From the NCBI RefSeq assembly GCF_014651495.1, contig NZ_BMWZ01000002.1, forward strand, positions 496,001-560,000: 64,000 nucleotides of DNA, written 5' to 3'. The DNA is from Algibacter mikhailovii (lineage in GTDB: Bacteria; Bacteroidota; Bacteroidia; Flavobacteriales; Flavobacteriaceae). Each line of letters opens with the position of its first letter. The stretch's first letter is position 1. The notes below the pieces were generated by a model. The model ran no database searches. It was not told the origin of the DNA and saw only the letters and a program-made list of their open reading frames with translations. This document shows positions 55,066-63,947 of this stretch, piece after piece. A program made the position numbers and the translations under genes.

Positions 55066-56632
55066 AACCTTAAGAATTGGCACACGCGATAGTGAATTAG
55101 CACTATGGCAAGCTAACATTGTAAAAAAATTACTAGAAGATGCTGGTCACAAGACAGAATTAGTTCCCGTAAAATCTACTGGTGACTTAGTTCTAGATAA
55201 ACCTTTATACGAATTAGGCATTACCGGAATATTTACCCGAACCTTAGATATCGCCATGTTAAATCATGATATAGATATTGCTGTACACTCCCTGAAAGAT
55301 GTACCAACGGTTTTACCAAAAGGTATTGTTCAAGCGGCCGTTTTAAAACGTGGCAATGTCAATGATACTTTGGTATTTAAAGATAATGAAGAATTTCTAG
55401 GAGCTAAACATGCCGTTATTGCTACAGGTAGCTTACGTCGCCGTGCCCAATGGCTAAACAGATTTCCAACGCATACCATTACAGATTTAAGAGGCAATGT
55501 AAATTCACGTTTACAAAAACTTCAAGATAATGTGTGGAACGGCGCTATTTTCGCTGCTGCAGGTATTGGGAGAATTGGTATTAGACCAGAAGAAGCCATT
55601 AATTTAGATTGGATGATTCCTGCTCCTGCACAAGGCGCTATTATGATTACCGCTTTAGAAGACGATGACTTTGCCAAAGAAGCCTGTGCTGCTTTAAACC
55701 ATGAAGAAACTGAAATTTGCACTACTATTGAACGTGAATTTCTTAATAAACTAGAGGGTGGCTGTACAGCGCCTATAGGGGCCTTGGCCTATATTAAAGA
55801 CGAAGAAGTTAATTTTAAGGGCGTTCTGTTAAGTGAAGACGGCTCTAAAAGAATTGATGTTACACGCGTTAAAAAACTGGGTGAACATAATGATATGGCT
55901 CAATATTGTGCCGATTTTGTTATTGAACGCGGTGGTAAGCGTCTCATGGATAAGATTAAATATTCCAATAAGAAAACCAATGTGTTTTCAACAAAGTCTT
56001 TCACAGATGACCAGCGCTTATTATTTCATGAAAAGGTAGTTCCTGAAAGTTCTGATTTCATAAAAATTAGTTTGAATCGTATTCATCCGCGTTTCTTAAG
56101 AAATGAAATTCAAAACGTTGTCATTACCAGTAAAAATGCAGTAGAAGCATTAACCGCTAATTTTTCGGCTACTGAATTACAATTTAAAAATATTTATTGT
56201 GTAGGTAGAAGAACCAAACGATTAGTTGAAAACAAGATTGGAAAAGTTGCGCATACAGAAAAAAATGCACAAAAGCTGGCAGAATACTTAGTAGAATTTA
56301 TTGAAGGAACAGAAGTAACATATTTCTGTAGTGACATTAGACTGGACGCCTTGCCAACTGTACTAAGTGAAAACAATATTAAAGTCAACGAAGTTGAAGC
56401 ATACCAAACTAAATATGATAGTTATAAGGTGGCTGACTCTGTTGAAAGTGCCATGTTCTATAGCCCGTCAACCGTGGAAAGTTTTGTGAAAAACAATACT
56501 ATAGATGTGATTGCTTTTTGTATTGGAGAAACTACAGCGAAAGAAGCTAAAAAGCATTTTAAAGATGTTCGTATCGCAAAAGTACCCACTGTTGAGAGTG
56601 TGATTGAACTTGTGAATGAACATTATGTTTGA
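55058..56632 (+). CDS. hemC: Fused hydroxymethylbilane synthase / uroporphyrinogen-III synthase
   Basis: A 524-residue bifunctional protein catalyses two consecutive steps: polymerising four porphobilinogens, then closing the ring. Residues 1-305 are HemC: RIGTRDSELALWQA start, the SLRRRAQ motif, and dipyrromethane cofactor Cys236 in GGCTAPIG. Residues about 310-524 are a HemD-type domain, with VITSKNAVEAL, IYCVGRRTKRLVE and AMFYSPSTVESFVKNN. A single frame runs through both, so it is a true fusion. It overlaps hemA and touches the next small gene. Confidence 0.95.
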   Translation: MSKTLRIGTRDSELALWQANIVKKLLEDAGHKTELVPVKSTGDLVLDKPLYELGITGIFTRTLDIAMLNHDIDIAVHSLKDVPTVLPKGIVQAAVLKRGNVNDTLVFKDNEEFLGAKHAVIATGSLRRRAQWLNRFPTHTITDLRGNVNSRLQKLQDNVWNGAIFAAAGIGRIGIRPEEAINLDWMIPAPAQGAIMITALEDDDFAKEACAALNHEETEICTTIEREFLNKLEGGCTAPIGALAYIKDEEVNFKGVLLSEDGSKRIDVTRVKKLGEHNDMAQYCADFVIERGGKRLMDKIKYSNKKTNVFSTKSFTDDQRLLFHEKVVPESSDFIKISLNRIHPRFLRNEIQNVVITSKNAVEALTANFSATELQFKNIYCVGRRTKRLVENKIGKVAHTEKNAQKLAEYLVEFIEGTEVTYFCSDIRLDALPTVLSENNIKVNEVEAYQTKYDSYKVADSVESAMFYSPSTVESFVKNNTIDVIAFCIGETTAKEAKKHFKDVRIAKVPTVESVIELVNEHYV

Positions 56633-56934
56633 TGATTTACTTAACGGCCTTAATGTTTATAAATGAAGGAAAGGAAGATGTTTTTAAAACATATGAAGCA
56701 TCGGTTCTTCCTATTTTAAAAGATTATAACGGTAAGTTAATTTATAGAATAAGACCAAAAGAAGAAGATTATATTGAACTTGAAGGTGAAAGGCCTTTTG
56801 AAATACATTTTATATCCTTTCCATCTCATGAAGATTTTGTCAGCTTTACTAAAGATGATAAAAGAAAACGTTTTGAAAATCTAAAAATAGATTCTATAAA
56901 AACAAGCTTCATAGTTAAAGGAGAAACCTTATAA
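56632..56934 (+). CDS. Small dimeric alpha-beta barrel-like protein in the heme operon
   Basis: The 100-residue product starts at ATG 56632, overlapping the hemCD stop (TGATG). The pattern [27 protein letters not shown] and [20 protein letters not shown] resembles the DUF1330/EthD-like ferredoxin fold, whose members form dimeric alpha-beta barrels. Proteins of that fold can bind heme or porphyrins, but many do not. Its place between hemCD and hemE, four bases before the latter, suggests a role in tetrapyrrole synthesis or handling. No catalytic residues stand out. Confidence 0.72.
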   Translation: MIYLTALMFINEGKEDVFKTYEASVLPILKDYNGKLIYRIRPKEEDYIELEGERPFEIHFISFPSHEDFVSFTKDDKRKRFENLKIDSIKTSFIVKGETL

Positions 56935-56938
56935 CGGT

Positions 56939-57964
56939 ATGATAAAAAACGATTTATTTTTAAGAGCACTAAAAGGAGAAACCGTAAACCGTCCGCCAGT
57001 TTGGATGATGCGTCAAGCAGGACGTTATTTGCCAGAATTCATGGAAATTAAGGCGAAATATGATTTCTTTACCCGTTGTCAAACACCTGAATTAGCCAGT
57101 GAAATTACCGTACAACCTATCCGTAGATATGGCATGGATGCCGCAATACTGTTCAGCGATATATTAGTCATTCCACAGGCCATGAATATTGAGGTACAGA
57201 TGAAACCAAATTTTGGCCCATATTTACCAAACCCTGTGCGCTCACAAAAAGATGTGGATAATGTTATTGTTCCAGACGTTACTGTTGAACTAGATTACGT
57301 ATATCAAGCCATCAAAGCAACCAAAGAAAAGCTTAATGATGAAATACCTTTGATTGGTTTTGCAGGTTCACCATGGACTATTCTATGCTATTGCGTGCAA
57401 GGGCAAGGCAGCAAAAACTTTGACAAAGCCAAAGAATTTTGCTTTACCAATCCAATTGCCGCACATCAGTTATTGCAAAAAATTACCGATACAACTATTG
57501 CCTACCTTAAAGAAAAAGTGAAAGCCGGCTGTAATGCTGTACAAGTCTTCGATTCATGGGGCGGCATGCTATCCCCTGTCGACTATCAAGAATTTTCATG
57601 GCAATATATTCAGCAAATCATTGATGCTTTAAAAGAAGACGCTCCAGTTATCGCCTTTGGAAAAGGGTGTTGGTTTGCGCTTGGAGAAATGGCAAAATCT
57701 GGCGCTTCTGCCCTTGGTGTAGATTGGACTTGTTCTGCTCAAAATGCACGTTATTTAACCGGAGGTAATATTACACTTCAAGGAAATTTTGACCCAACAC
57801 GTCTGTTTTCGCCACCTGCGGAAATTAAGAAAATGGTACATCAAATGATTAACGATTTCGGTAAAGACAAATACATAGTAAATCTTGGTCATGGTATTTT
57901 ACCAAACATTGGACTAGATCATGCCAAAGCGTTTATTGATGCTGTGAAAGAATACGGCAATTAA
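56939..57964 (+). CDS. hemE: Uroporphyrinogen decarboxylase
   Basis: This enzyme converts uroporphyrinogen III to coproporphyrinogen III by four decarboxylations. It has 341 residues, standard length. The N-terminal signature [16 protein letters not shown] and the active-site Asp in [12 protein letters not shown] are present, as is [12 protein letters not shown]. It is the last gene of the hemA operon in this window. The next step (HemF or HemN/HemZ, or the coproheme route) and hemB are not found here. Confidence 0.97.
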   Translation: MIKNDLFLRALKGETVNRPPVWMMRQAGRYLPEFMEIKAKYDFFTRCQTPELASEITVQPIRRYGMDAAILFSDILVIPQAMNIEVQMKPNFGPYLPNPVRSQKDVDNVIVPDVTVELDYVYQAIKATKEKLNDEIPLIGFAGSPWTILCYCVQGQGSKNFDKAKEFCFTNPIAAHQLLQKITDTTIAYLKEKVKAGCNAVQVFDSWGGMLSPVDYQEFSWQYIQQIIDALKEDAPVIAFGKGCWFALGEMAKSGASALGVDWTCSAQNARYLTGGNITLQGNFDPTRLFSPPAEIKKMVHQMINDFGKDKYIVNLGHGILPNIGLDHAKAFIDAVKEYGN

Positions 57965-57990
57965 AACACCGCAAAAAATATTCTATTTTG

Positions 57991-58026
57991 AGCAACCTTA
58001 GGTTTACAACCAAACCTAAGGTTGCT
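57991..58026. terminator. Perfect 15-bp inverted repeat after hemE
   Basis: The arms AGCAACCTTAGGTTT and AAACCTAAGGTTGCT are perfectly complementary around a 6-base loop. The plus strand has no U-run after it, so its use as a plus-strand terminator is uncertain, but it is very stable and lies 26 bases after hemE. Confidence 0.6.
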
Positions 58027-58264
58027 TAGAGTAAATCCGTTTATCATTCCAGGGAAAATATTAAAATGCTTATTTTTAAAAATCCGTTAAGGAGCAAACC
58101 ATAGGTTTCAACATCCTATATCTTCATTGAGTTGCAATCATAATGTAACGAAGTGGTCACTACTTATGATGCGCTATCGTTTTCATTTTTGAATGCTATA
58201 GCCGGTTCTTAGCATTAGGTAAATCTTATTAGCGTTATTTCGTGTCAAAAAACTATATTTACAC
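58027..58264. other. Gene-free remainder of the hemE-lpxH gap
   Basis: The gap between hemE and lpxH is 300 bases in total. Beyond the inverted repeat I see no coding frame, RNA gene or repeat. TATATTTA at 58252-58259 resembles a -7 element but is too close to the lpxH start to be useful. No remnant of hemF was recognised. Confidence 0.45.
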
Positions 58265-59017
58265 ATGCAAATTCCAGAAGGAAAGAAAATATATTTCGCA
58301 TCAGATAATCACTTGGGAGCACCTACCAGAGCGGCTTCTTTCCCGCGTGAAAAAAAATTCGTTGCTTGGCTCGATGAAATAAAAGAAGATGCTGCGGCTA
58401 TTTTTCTTCTAGGCGATTTATTTGATTTCTGGATGGAATTCAAAACTGTTGTTCCTAAAGGTTTTACGAGAACCTTAGGCAAGCTAGCAGAAATAAGTGA
58501 TTCTGGCATCCCGATATATTATTTTGTAGGAAATCATGATTTATGGATGAATGGGTATTTTGAAGAAGAGTTAAACATTCCTGTTTACCATAAACCCGAG
58601 GAATTCACCTTTAATGACAAAACCTTTTTTATAGGTCATGGCGATGGCTTAGGCCCTGGTGACAAAGGTTATAAACGCATGAAAAAAGTGTTTACTAATC
58701 CGTTTTGTAAATGGCTATTTAGATGGTTACATCCCGATTTAGGCGTTCGTATGGCACAACACTTATCTGTTAAAAACAAACTCATATCGGGTGATGATGA
58801 TGCTAAATTTTTGGGTGAAGACAATGAATGGCTTGTGCAATATTGCAAACGCAAATTAGAAAACAAACATCGCGATTATTTTGTGTTTGGCCATAGGCAC
58901 TTGCCTTTGGATATTGATCTTAGTGAAAACTCAAAATATATCAATCTAGGCGATTGGATTCAATACTTTACCTACGGCGTTTTTGATGGTAAAACTATGG
59001 CATTGAAAAAATATTAG
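58265..59017 (+). CDS. lpxH: UDP-2,3-diacylglucosamine diphosphatase (LpxH-like)
   Basis: This metallophosphoesterase makes lipid X for lipid A synthesis on the inner membrane. It has 250 residues. Metal-binding motifs are FASDNHLG, GDLFDFW, GNHDLW, GHGDGLGPGDKG and FGHRHLP. The RWLHPDLGVRMAQHL insertion is typical of LpxH. DNHLG replaces the more common DLHL, a family-level variation. It converges with the MFS gene with a four-base overlap. Confidence 0.92.
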   Translation: MQIPEGKKIYFASDNHLGAPTRAASFPREKKFVAWLDEIKEDAAAIFLLGDLFDFWMEFKTVVPKGFTRTLGKLAEISDSGIPIYYFVGNHDLWMNGYFEEELNIPVYHKPEEFTFNDKTFFIGHGDGLGPGDKGYKRMKKVFTNPFCKWLFRWLHPDLGVRMAQHLSVKNKLISGDDDAKFLGEDNEWLVQYCKRKLENKHRDYFVFGHRHLPLDIDLSENSKYINLGDWIQYFTYGVFDGKTMALKKY

Positions 59018-60282
59018 TCCTCATTTTCATAGGCATTCATATCATCTCTTAAATCCAAATCTCTTAACACAGTATTTTTAGCACCAATAGTCAAAACTGT
59101 TAGTAAGGTCATACAACCACCAAACACAACTCCAGCAACAGGCCCCATAATTTTTGCTGCTACGCCACTTTCAAAGGCTCCTAATTCATTTGAAGACCCA
59201 ACAAACATGGAATTCACAGAAGACACACGTCCACGCATATCATCTGGAGTTTTTAACTGTAATATAGTTTGCCGTATAATCATGGAAACTCCATCAGCTG
59301 CGCCACTAATAAATAGCATTAAAACACTTACCCAAAACAAATTTGATAAGCCGAAACCTATAATACTAATACCAAAAATAAACACAGATATTAATAACTT
59401 CTTACCGGTCTTATGACTAATTGGAATATACGTGGTAGCAAACATGGTTACTATACTACCCAAAGAAATTGAAGCATTCATGATTCCAAAACCTTCACTG
59501 CCTACCTCAAGTACATCTTGAGCAAAAACAGATAAAATAGCAACAGTACCACCAAATAAGACGGCAATCATATCTAAAGTCAAAGCGCCCAAAATAGCTT
59601 TATTATTAAATACAAAGGTTACGCCTGCTTTTAAACTATCCGCTATTGGCTCACCAACTTTTTTGTTTAATATAGGTTTCTTTTTAATCTGAAATGTTAA
59701 AATAAAGGATAACACTACAAGAATAAACACCAAACACAATGTTTTATCAACCCCTAACCAACTGATAAAGAATCCACCAAAAAGCGCCCCTAAAACGGCT
59801 GCCGTTTTCCAAGTACTTGTGCTCCATGTTGCAGCATTGGGATATATTTTTTTAGGTACAATGAGTGCTATTAAGGAAAAAATAGTGGGTCCAAAAAAAG
59901 CGCGTAAAAAGCCTCCAAAAAAAACCAAAGCATAAATTCCATAAAGTATCTTACTTGTTGACCATCCTGCGACAATCTTAGGCCATGTAAGCAAAAACAA
60001 GCCCAAGCTAATCAACGAAAAAGCCGCTATGCATAAAGCCAACAAGTTTCTTTTTTCCCTTTTATCCACTATATGCCCCGCAAACAGTGCCATGGTGAAA
60101 GCAGGAATAATTTCCATAAGACCAATAATACCTAATGACAAAGGATCTTTAGTTAAGCTATACACTTGCCATTCTATAACAATAAACTGCATAGACCAGC
60201 CAAAAACCAGTAACAAACGCATGAATAAAAAGATATTAAATTCCTTGATGCGAAGTGCCGCATATGGATCCTGTTTCGTCAT
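59014..60282 (-). CDS. MFS transporter
   Basis: A 422-residue inner-membrane protein with 12 predicted helices. The N-terminal half has GLMEIIPAFTMALFAGHIVDKREKR, the motif-A-like loop between helices 2 and 3. A later helix pair includes LTLDMIAVLFGGTVAILSVFA. The TPDDMRGRVSSVNSMFVGSSNE segment near the end is typical of the enterobactin-exporter-like MFS group. The substrate is unknown. It starts three bases after recJ, so the two are likely co-transcribed. Confidence 0.9.
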   Translation of the reverse strand: MTKQDPYAALRIKEFNIFLFMRLLLVFGWSMQFIVIEWQVYSLTKDPLSLGIIGLMEIIPAFTMALFAGHIVDKREKRNLLALCIAAFSLISLGLFLLTWPKIVAGWSTSKILYGIYALVFFGGFLRAFFGPTIFSLIALIVPKKIYPNAATWSTSTWKTAAVLGALFGGFFISWLGVDKTLCLVFILVVLSFILTFQIKKKPILNKKVGEPIADSLKAGVTFVFNNKAILGALTLDMIAVLFGGTVAILSVFAQDVLEVGSEGFGIMNASISLGSIVTMFATTYIPISHKTGKKLLISVFIFGISIIGFGLSNLFWVSVLMLFISGAADGVSMIIRQTILQLKTPDDMRGRVSSVNSMFVGSSNELGAFESGVAAKIMGPVAGVVFGGCMTLLTVLTIGAKNTVLRDLDLRDDMNAYENED

Positions 60283-60285
60283 AAC

Positions 60286-61980
60286 CTAATCTTGAATATC
60301 TCGAAGTTTTAACTGAAGGGATACATTCCCCTGCCACTCGTTTTCATCAATTGAATAAACGGCTTTAAATGGTTTTTCATGCAATATTAAATCAAGCTTA
60401 TCGCCCATATTAAAGCCAATACAAACAAAATTTTGTGATGACTTAGATTGTTTCACGGTAATTCTTAAATGTGTCTTATCAGCACCAACACATTTCCCAT
60501 AACCTGTGTCCTTAAGGTCATTGGACATGAAAACGGGCGTCATATTACTAGGACCATACGGCGCAAATTGCTTTAAAATCCTATAAAACTTGGGTGTAAT
60601 ATTGTTTAAATCTATTTGAGCATCAATATTGATTTCAGGAACCAACAGTCTCGGATCAATGGTTTTTGCAACCTCTTCTTCAAAAGCCTGTTTAAAGGCT
60701 TCAAAATTCTCTTCTTTTAAAGTTAAACCTGCTGCATATTTATGACCACCAAATTGTTCAATATATGCTTTACAAGCTTCAAGAGCATTATAAACATCAA
60801 ACCCTTTAACTGATCTTGCCGAGGCTGCCAATTTATTTTCACTTTTTGTAAATACCAAGGTAGGTCTGTAGTAGGTTTCCGTTAGTCTAGAAGCCACAAT
60901 ACCAATAACACCTTTATGCCAATCTTCACGGTAAACAACTGTAGTACTCCGGTGCTCTTCCTTGTCATCTTTAATTTGTTGAAGCGCTTCTTCAGTAATC
61001 CGCTTATCTGCATCTCTTCGGTCTAGGTTATAATCATTAATTTCAGCAGCATATTTTTCCGCCATTTCTGAATCCTGCTCAGTTAATAGAGTCACAGCGT
61101 AACTACCATGCTTCATACGTCCCGCAGCATTAATACGCGGCGCAACGATAAACACCACATCCGTTATGGTTAACTCAGACTTATCTACTTGGTTTAAAAT
61201 AGCTTCTATTCCTGGCCGGGGATTGGCATTAATAACACGTAATCCAAAATAGGCCAAGACCCTATTTTCACCATCAATAGGAACGATATCCGCTCCTACG
61301 GCTGTGGCTACTAAATCCAAATACGCAGTTAAATCATGAGCTGTTTTTCCTTCTCGAGAAGCTAAAGCTTGAATTAATTTAAAACCAACACCACAACCAC
61401 ATAATTCTTTGTACGGATAGTCGCAATCCTCTCGTTTAGGATCTAATACAGCTATGGCATCAGGAATTTCATCACCCGGTCTATGATGGTCACAAATCAC
61501 AAAATCAACGCCTAGGGTCTTGGCATAAGCCACTTTTTCAATGGCTTTCACACCGCAATCCAAAGCAATAATAAGAGAGAAATCATTATCTGAAGCGAAG
61601 TCTATTCCTTTATAAGATACACCATAACCTTCATCATATCTATCCGGTATGTAAGTATAAACAAGAGGATGCTTTGTTTTTAAGTAGGATGACATTAACG
61701 CAACCGATGTGGTTCCATCAACATCATAATCACCATAGACTAAAATTTGCTCATTATTTGCAATGGCTTGTTCAATCCGATTTACCGCGCTATCCATATC
61801 TTTCATTAAGAACGGATCATGTAAATCATCCAAACTAGGTCTGAAAAACTTCTTAGCCTCTTCATAGTTTTCAATACCGCGTTGAACTAATAAAGCAGCC
61901 AAAACAGTATCAATCTGCAGTGCCTTTTGTAAAGCTTCAACTTTATCAGCTTGCGGTTTAGGCTTGAAGGTCCAGCGCAT
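60286..61980 (-). CDS. recJ: Single-stranded-DNA-specific exonuclease RecJ
   Basis: RecJ is a 5'-3' single-strand exonuclease in recombination and mismatch repair. It has 564 residues. The DHH phosphoesterase core holds metal-binding motifs VYGDYDVDGTTSVAL, IALDCGVKA and CDHHRPGDE. The DHHA1 domain includes GRMKHGSYAV and, later, SVKGFDVYNALEAC and QFGGHKYAAGLTL. A C-terminal OB-like domain completes it. The RecJ gene leads a two-gene operon with the MFS gene. Confidence 0.96.
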   Translation of the reverse strand: MRWTFKPKPQADKVEALQKALQIDTVLAALLVQRGIENYEEAKKFFRPSLDDLHDPFLMKDMDSAVNRIEQAIANNEQILVYGDYDVDGTTSVALMSSYLKTKHPLVYTYIPDRYDEGYGVSYKGIDFASDNDFSLIIALDCGVKAIEKVAYAKTLGVDFVICDHHRPGDEIPDAIAVLDPKREDCDYPYKELCGCGVGFKLIQALASREGKTAHDLTAYLDLVATAVGADIVPIDGENRVLAYFGLRVINANPRPGIEAILNQVDKSELTITDVVFIVAPRINAAGRMKHGSYAVTLLTEQDSEMAEKYAAEINDYNLDRRDADKRITEEALQQIKDDKEEHRSTTVVYREDWHKGVIGIVASRLTETYYRPTLVFTKSENKLAASARSVKGFDVYNALEACKAYIEQFGGHKYAAGLTLKEENFEAFKQAFEEEVAKTIDPRLLVPEINIDAQIDLNNITPKFYRILKQFAPYGPSNMTPVFMSNDLKDTGYGKCVGADKTHLRITVKQSKSSQNFVCIGFNMGDKLDLILHEKPFKAVYSIDENEWQGNVSLQLKLRDIQD

Positions 61981-62025
61981 TAAAAACTAGCAATTAATTA
62001 AATGGAATAATTGGTGTAAAACGTT

Positions 62026-62448
62026 TTATTTAACGTGAAAATGAGTTTCTATTTCAAGTTCTGAAAACTGACGAAACATTTCCATTACGCCGCAATATTT
62101 TTCAATTGAAAGATCTACAGCCCTTTGAAGTTTTTTCTCATTCAGTGCACTCCCGTAAAAATGAAAATTTAACGCTACTTTATCATAAATTTTAGGATGT
62201 TCATCCGTAAGATTAGCCGTTGTTTCTATTTTAAAATCATCAACTTCTAATTTCATTTTCTTAATTAAAGCGGCCACATCTAGCCCTGAACACCCAGCTA
62301 ATCCAGAGAGCATTAAGGCTTTAGGTCTATAGCCTTCGCTCTTACCTCCATTTTCTTCTCCTGCATCAATAAACAAATTATGCCCAGATGGATTTGTGCT
62401 TTCAAAACGCATATCTCCCAACCATGTAGTAGTTACCTCAACTGCCAT
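62026..62448 (-). CDS. OsmC family protein
   Basis: A 140-residue small protein of the OsmC/Ohr fold, probably a thiol-dependent peroxidase. The central helix has LMLSGLAGCSGLDVAALIKKM, with the first active-site Cys. The second Cys is in IEKYCGVMEMFRQ. The two are spaced as in the family. It is divergently transcribed from an AhpD-like gene; both have redox Cys pairs. Confidence 0.9.
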   Translation of the reverse strand: MAVEVTTTWLGDMRFESTNPSGHNLFIDAGEENGGKSEGYRPKALMLSGLAGCSGLDVAALIKKMKLEVDDFKIETTANLTDEHPKIYDKVALNFHFYGSALNEKKLQRAVDLSIEKYCGVMEMFRQFSELEIETHFHVK

Positions 62449-62480
62449 ATCTTTTAATTATTTTTCGTTAATTGTAATTT

Positions 62481-62488
62481 CAAAAATA
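62481..62488 (-). promoter_or_regulatory. TAnnTTTG -7 element for the OsmC gene
   Basis: On the minus strand it reads TATTTTTG, an exact match, 33 bases before the OsmC ATG in the divergent gap. Confidence 0.55.
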
Positions 62489-62507
62489 CTATTAAAAAAA
62501 ATAACAT

Positions 62508-63098
62508 ATGCCTTTAGTAATGCCTTTATCTGCCAATCATGATTTAGAAACCAAAGAATTAGCAGAATTCTTTAATGAAACTTTGGGTTTTTGCCCTAAT
62601 TCAGTACTCACTATGCAGCGCAGGCCTGCAATTAGCAAGGCTTTTATTAATTTAAATAAGGCCGTTATGGCAAATGAAGGTCGCGTAACCTCAGCCCTAA
62701 AACGGATGATTGCTTGGGTATCAAGCAATGCAACAGGCTGCCGGTATTGTCAAGCACATGCCATACGAGCTGCAGAACGTTATGGTGCCGAACAGGAGCA
62801 ACTAGACAATATATGGGACTATAAAACACATCCAGCTTTCAACGATGCTGAGCGTGCTGCTTTAGATTTTAGTCTAGCTGCATCCCAAGTACCAAACGGT
62901 GTTGATGAAGCCATTAAAAAACGTTTATATGAACATTGGGATGAAGGCGAAATTGTTGAAATGCTCGGCGTTATTTCTTTGTTTGGCTATTTGAATCGAT
63001 GGAACGACTCTATGGGAACCTCTATAGAAGGCGGTGCAGTGGAAAGCGGGGAACAATATTTAGGAAAACATGGTTGGGAGAAAGGGAAACATGTTTAA
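62508..63098 (+). CDS. AhpD-like carboxymuconolactone decarboxylase family protein
   Basis: A 196-residue helical protein with the AhpD-type redox motif CRYCQAHAIRAAERYG. It probably acts on peroxides or thiols. The N-terminal part FNETLGFCPNSVLTMQRRP and the C-terminal VISLFGYLNRWNDSMGT are typical of the peroxidase-related subgroup. A second member of the family lies at 29518-30066. It is divergent from the OsmC gene across about 60 bases, suggesting shared regulation under peroxide stress. Confidence 0.9.
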   Translation: MPLVMPLSANHDLETKELAEFFNETLGFCPNSVLTMQRRPAISKAFINLNKAVMANEGRVTSALKRMIAWVSSNATGCRYCQAHAIRAAERYGAEQEQLDNIWDYKTHPAFNDAERAALDFSLAASQVPNGVDEAIKKRLYEHWDEGEIVEMLGVISLFGYLNRWNDSMGTSIEGGAVESGEQYLGKHGWEKGKHV

Positions 63099-63186
63099 AA
63101 TGAATGTTATTGCTAAAGGTATCATGACCACAAGCAATAAAGTTAATTAAAGTATGAAAAGAACTGGCGATAATTATATGGTTAAC

Positions 63187-63269
63187 CGTCATTACGAGGT
63201 ACGAAGCAATCTCATGAAAAGAACTACAATTTAACAGATTACTTCAGTCATGCTTTCTTCGTAATGACG
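63187..63269. repeat. Long imperfect palindrome, copy 1
   Basis: It is 83 bases with outer arms CGTCATTACGA and TCGTAATGACG and inner arms GAAGCAATCT and AGATTACTTC, around a short A-rich centre. It ends on the base before the stop codon of the GIY-YIG gene, so the gene's 3' end is flush with the palindrome. Confidence 0.85.
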
Positions 63270-63569
63270 TTAGTCAAAATAGAAAAGCCAGCCTTCAGAT
63301 AAATCACTCCAATCTGGATTGTTAGAATTTATTAAATCTTCCTTTCGTTTCCTGTTACCTGATTTTAATTGTTTTTCTCTCGCTATAGCCCGATTTATAT
63401 CTGAAAACTCTTCAAAATAGATCAATTTATCGCAATTATACTTGGCAGTAAATCCTTTATAAGTTTTAGTTTTATGTTGATATACGCGTTTTACCAAATC
63501 ACTTGTCACACCAATATATATAACGGTATTGTTTTTATTGGTCATGAAGTATAGATAAGATTTGTTCAT
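63270..63569 (-). CDS. GIY-YIG nuclease family protein
   Basis: A 99-residue stand-alone nuclease domain of the UvrC/YhbQ-like small GIY-YIG type. The first motif is YLYFMTNKNNTVIYIGVTSD (YLY...YIG), followed by the Arg/His-containing LVKRVYQHKT and the metal-binding Glu in AIAREKQLKSGNRKRKEDLI. The C-terminus (NPDWSDLSEGWLFYFD) is typical of the group often annotated as excinuclease ABC subunit C-like. Palindromic repeats flank it on both sides, the nearest beginning directly at its stop codon. It could process DNA at such structures, which is inference. Confidence 0.9.
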   Translation of the reverse strand: MNKSYLYFMTNKNNTVIYIGVTSDLVKRVYQHKTKTYKGFTAKYNCDKLIYFEEFSDINRAIAREKQLKSGNRKRKEDLINSNNPDWSDLSEGWLFYFD

Positions 63570-63618
63570 CAGTAAATATACTAATTACTTTAAAATGATA
63601 GAGTTGAGTCTATTTTTT

Positions 63619-63703
63619 CGTCATTGCGAACATAGTGAAGCAATCTCATGAAAGGAACGACAATTTAACAGATTACTTCAGTCGTGCCTCCTTCGTAAAG
63701 ACG
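63619..63703. repeat. Long imperfect palindrome, copy 2
   Basis: It is 85 bases, starting CGTCATTGCGAACATAGTGA and ending CCTCCTTCGTAAAGACG, with the same two-step stem design as copy 1. It is also the beginning of the first 240-base tandem unit. A single base change weakens its right outer arm (GTAAAGACG). Confidence 0.85.
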
Positions 63704-63720
63704 AAAACTATACCAACCTA

Positions 63721-63768
63721 TTAATGATTTTTTTGAAGCTCCGGCAATGCCTCAACTTCAAACCAAAA
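63721..63768 (-). pseudogene. Copied 3' end of an unidentified gene (fragment)
   Basis: On the minus strand this linker encodes a short tail, WFEVEALPELQKNH and then TAA, without any start. It matches the tail of the partial gene at the right edge (EVEVLPELQKRV). It appears to be a duplicated gene end carried within the tandem repeat unit and changed after the shared ELQK. Confidence 0.6.
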
Positions 63769-63850
63769 GTCATTGCGAGGAACGACGCAATCTCATGAAT
63801 GGAAATTGAATTTGGCAGATTACTTCAGTCATGCTTCCTTCGTAATGACG
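63769..63850. repeat. Long imperfect palindrome, copy 3
   Basis: It is 82 bases, starting GTCATTGCGAGGAACGACGC and ending CTTCCTTCGTAATGACG. Its left arm has the GCGAGGAACGA version, unlike copies 2 and 4 (GCGAACATAGTGA). Confidence 0.85.
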
Positions 63851-63858
63851 AATCTATG

Positions 63859-63943
63859 CGTCATTGCGAACATAGTGAAGCAATCTAATGATTAGAACTC
63901 CAATCTAAAAGATTACTTCAGTCGTGCCTCCTTCGTAATGACG
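63859..63943. repeat. Long imperfect palindrome, copy 4
   Basis: It is 85 bases and nearly identical in its outer parts to copy 2, exactly 240 bases further on. The centre differs (AATGATTAGAACTCCAATCT), so the arms are better conserved than the loop. Confidence 0.85.
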
Positions 63944-63947
63944 GAAA

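Noticed and set aside
58027-58264. Possible remnant of hemF after hemE
   Set aside because: No frame or motif of coproporphyrinogen oxidase could be found in the gap. The gene is simply not in the window.
63187-63943. Considered a CRISPR array because of regularly recurring repeats
   Set aside because: The repeats are 82-85 bases long, internally palindromic and irregularly spaced, with coding and linker DNA between them. There are no short unique spacers and no cas genes.
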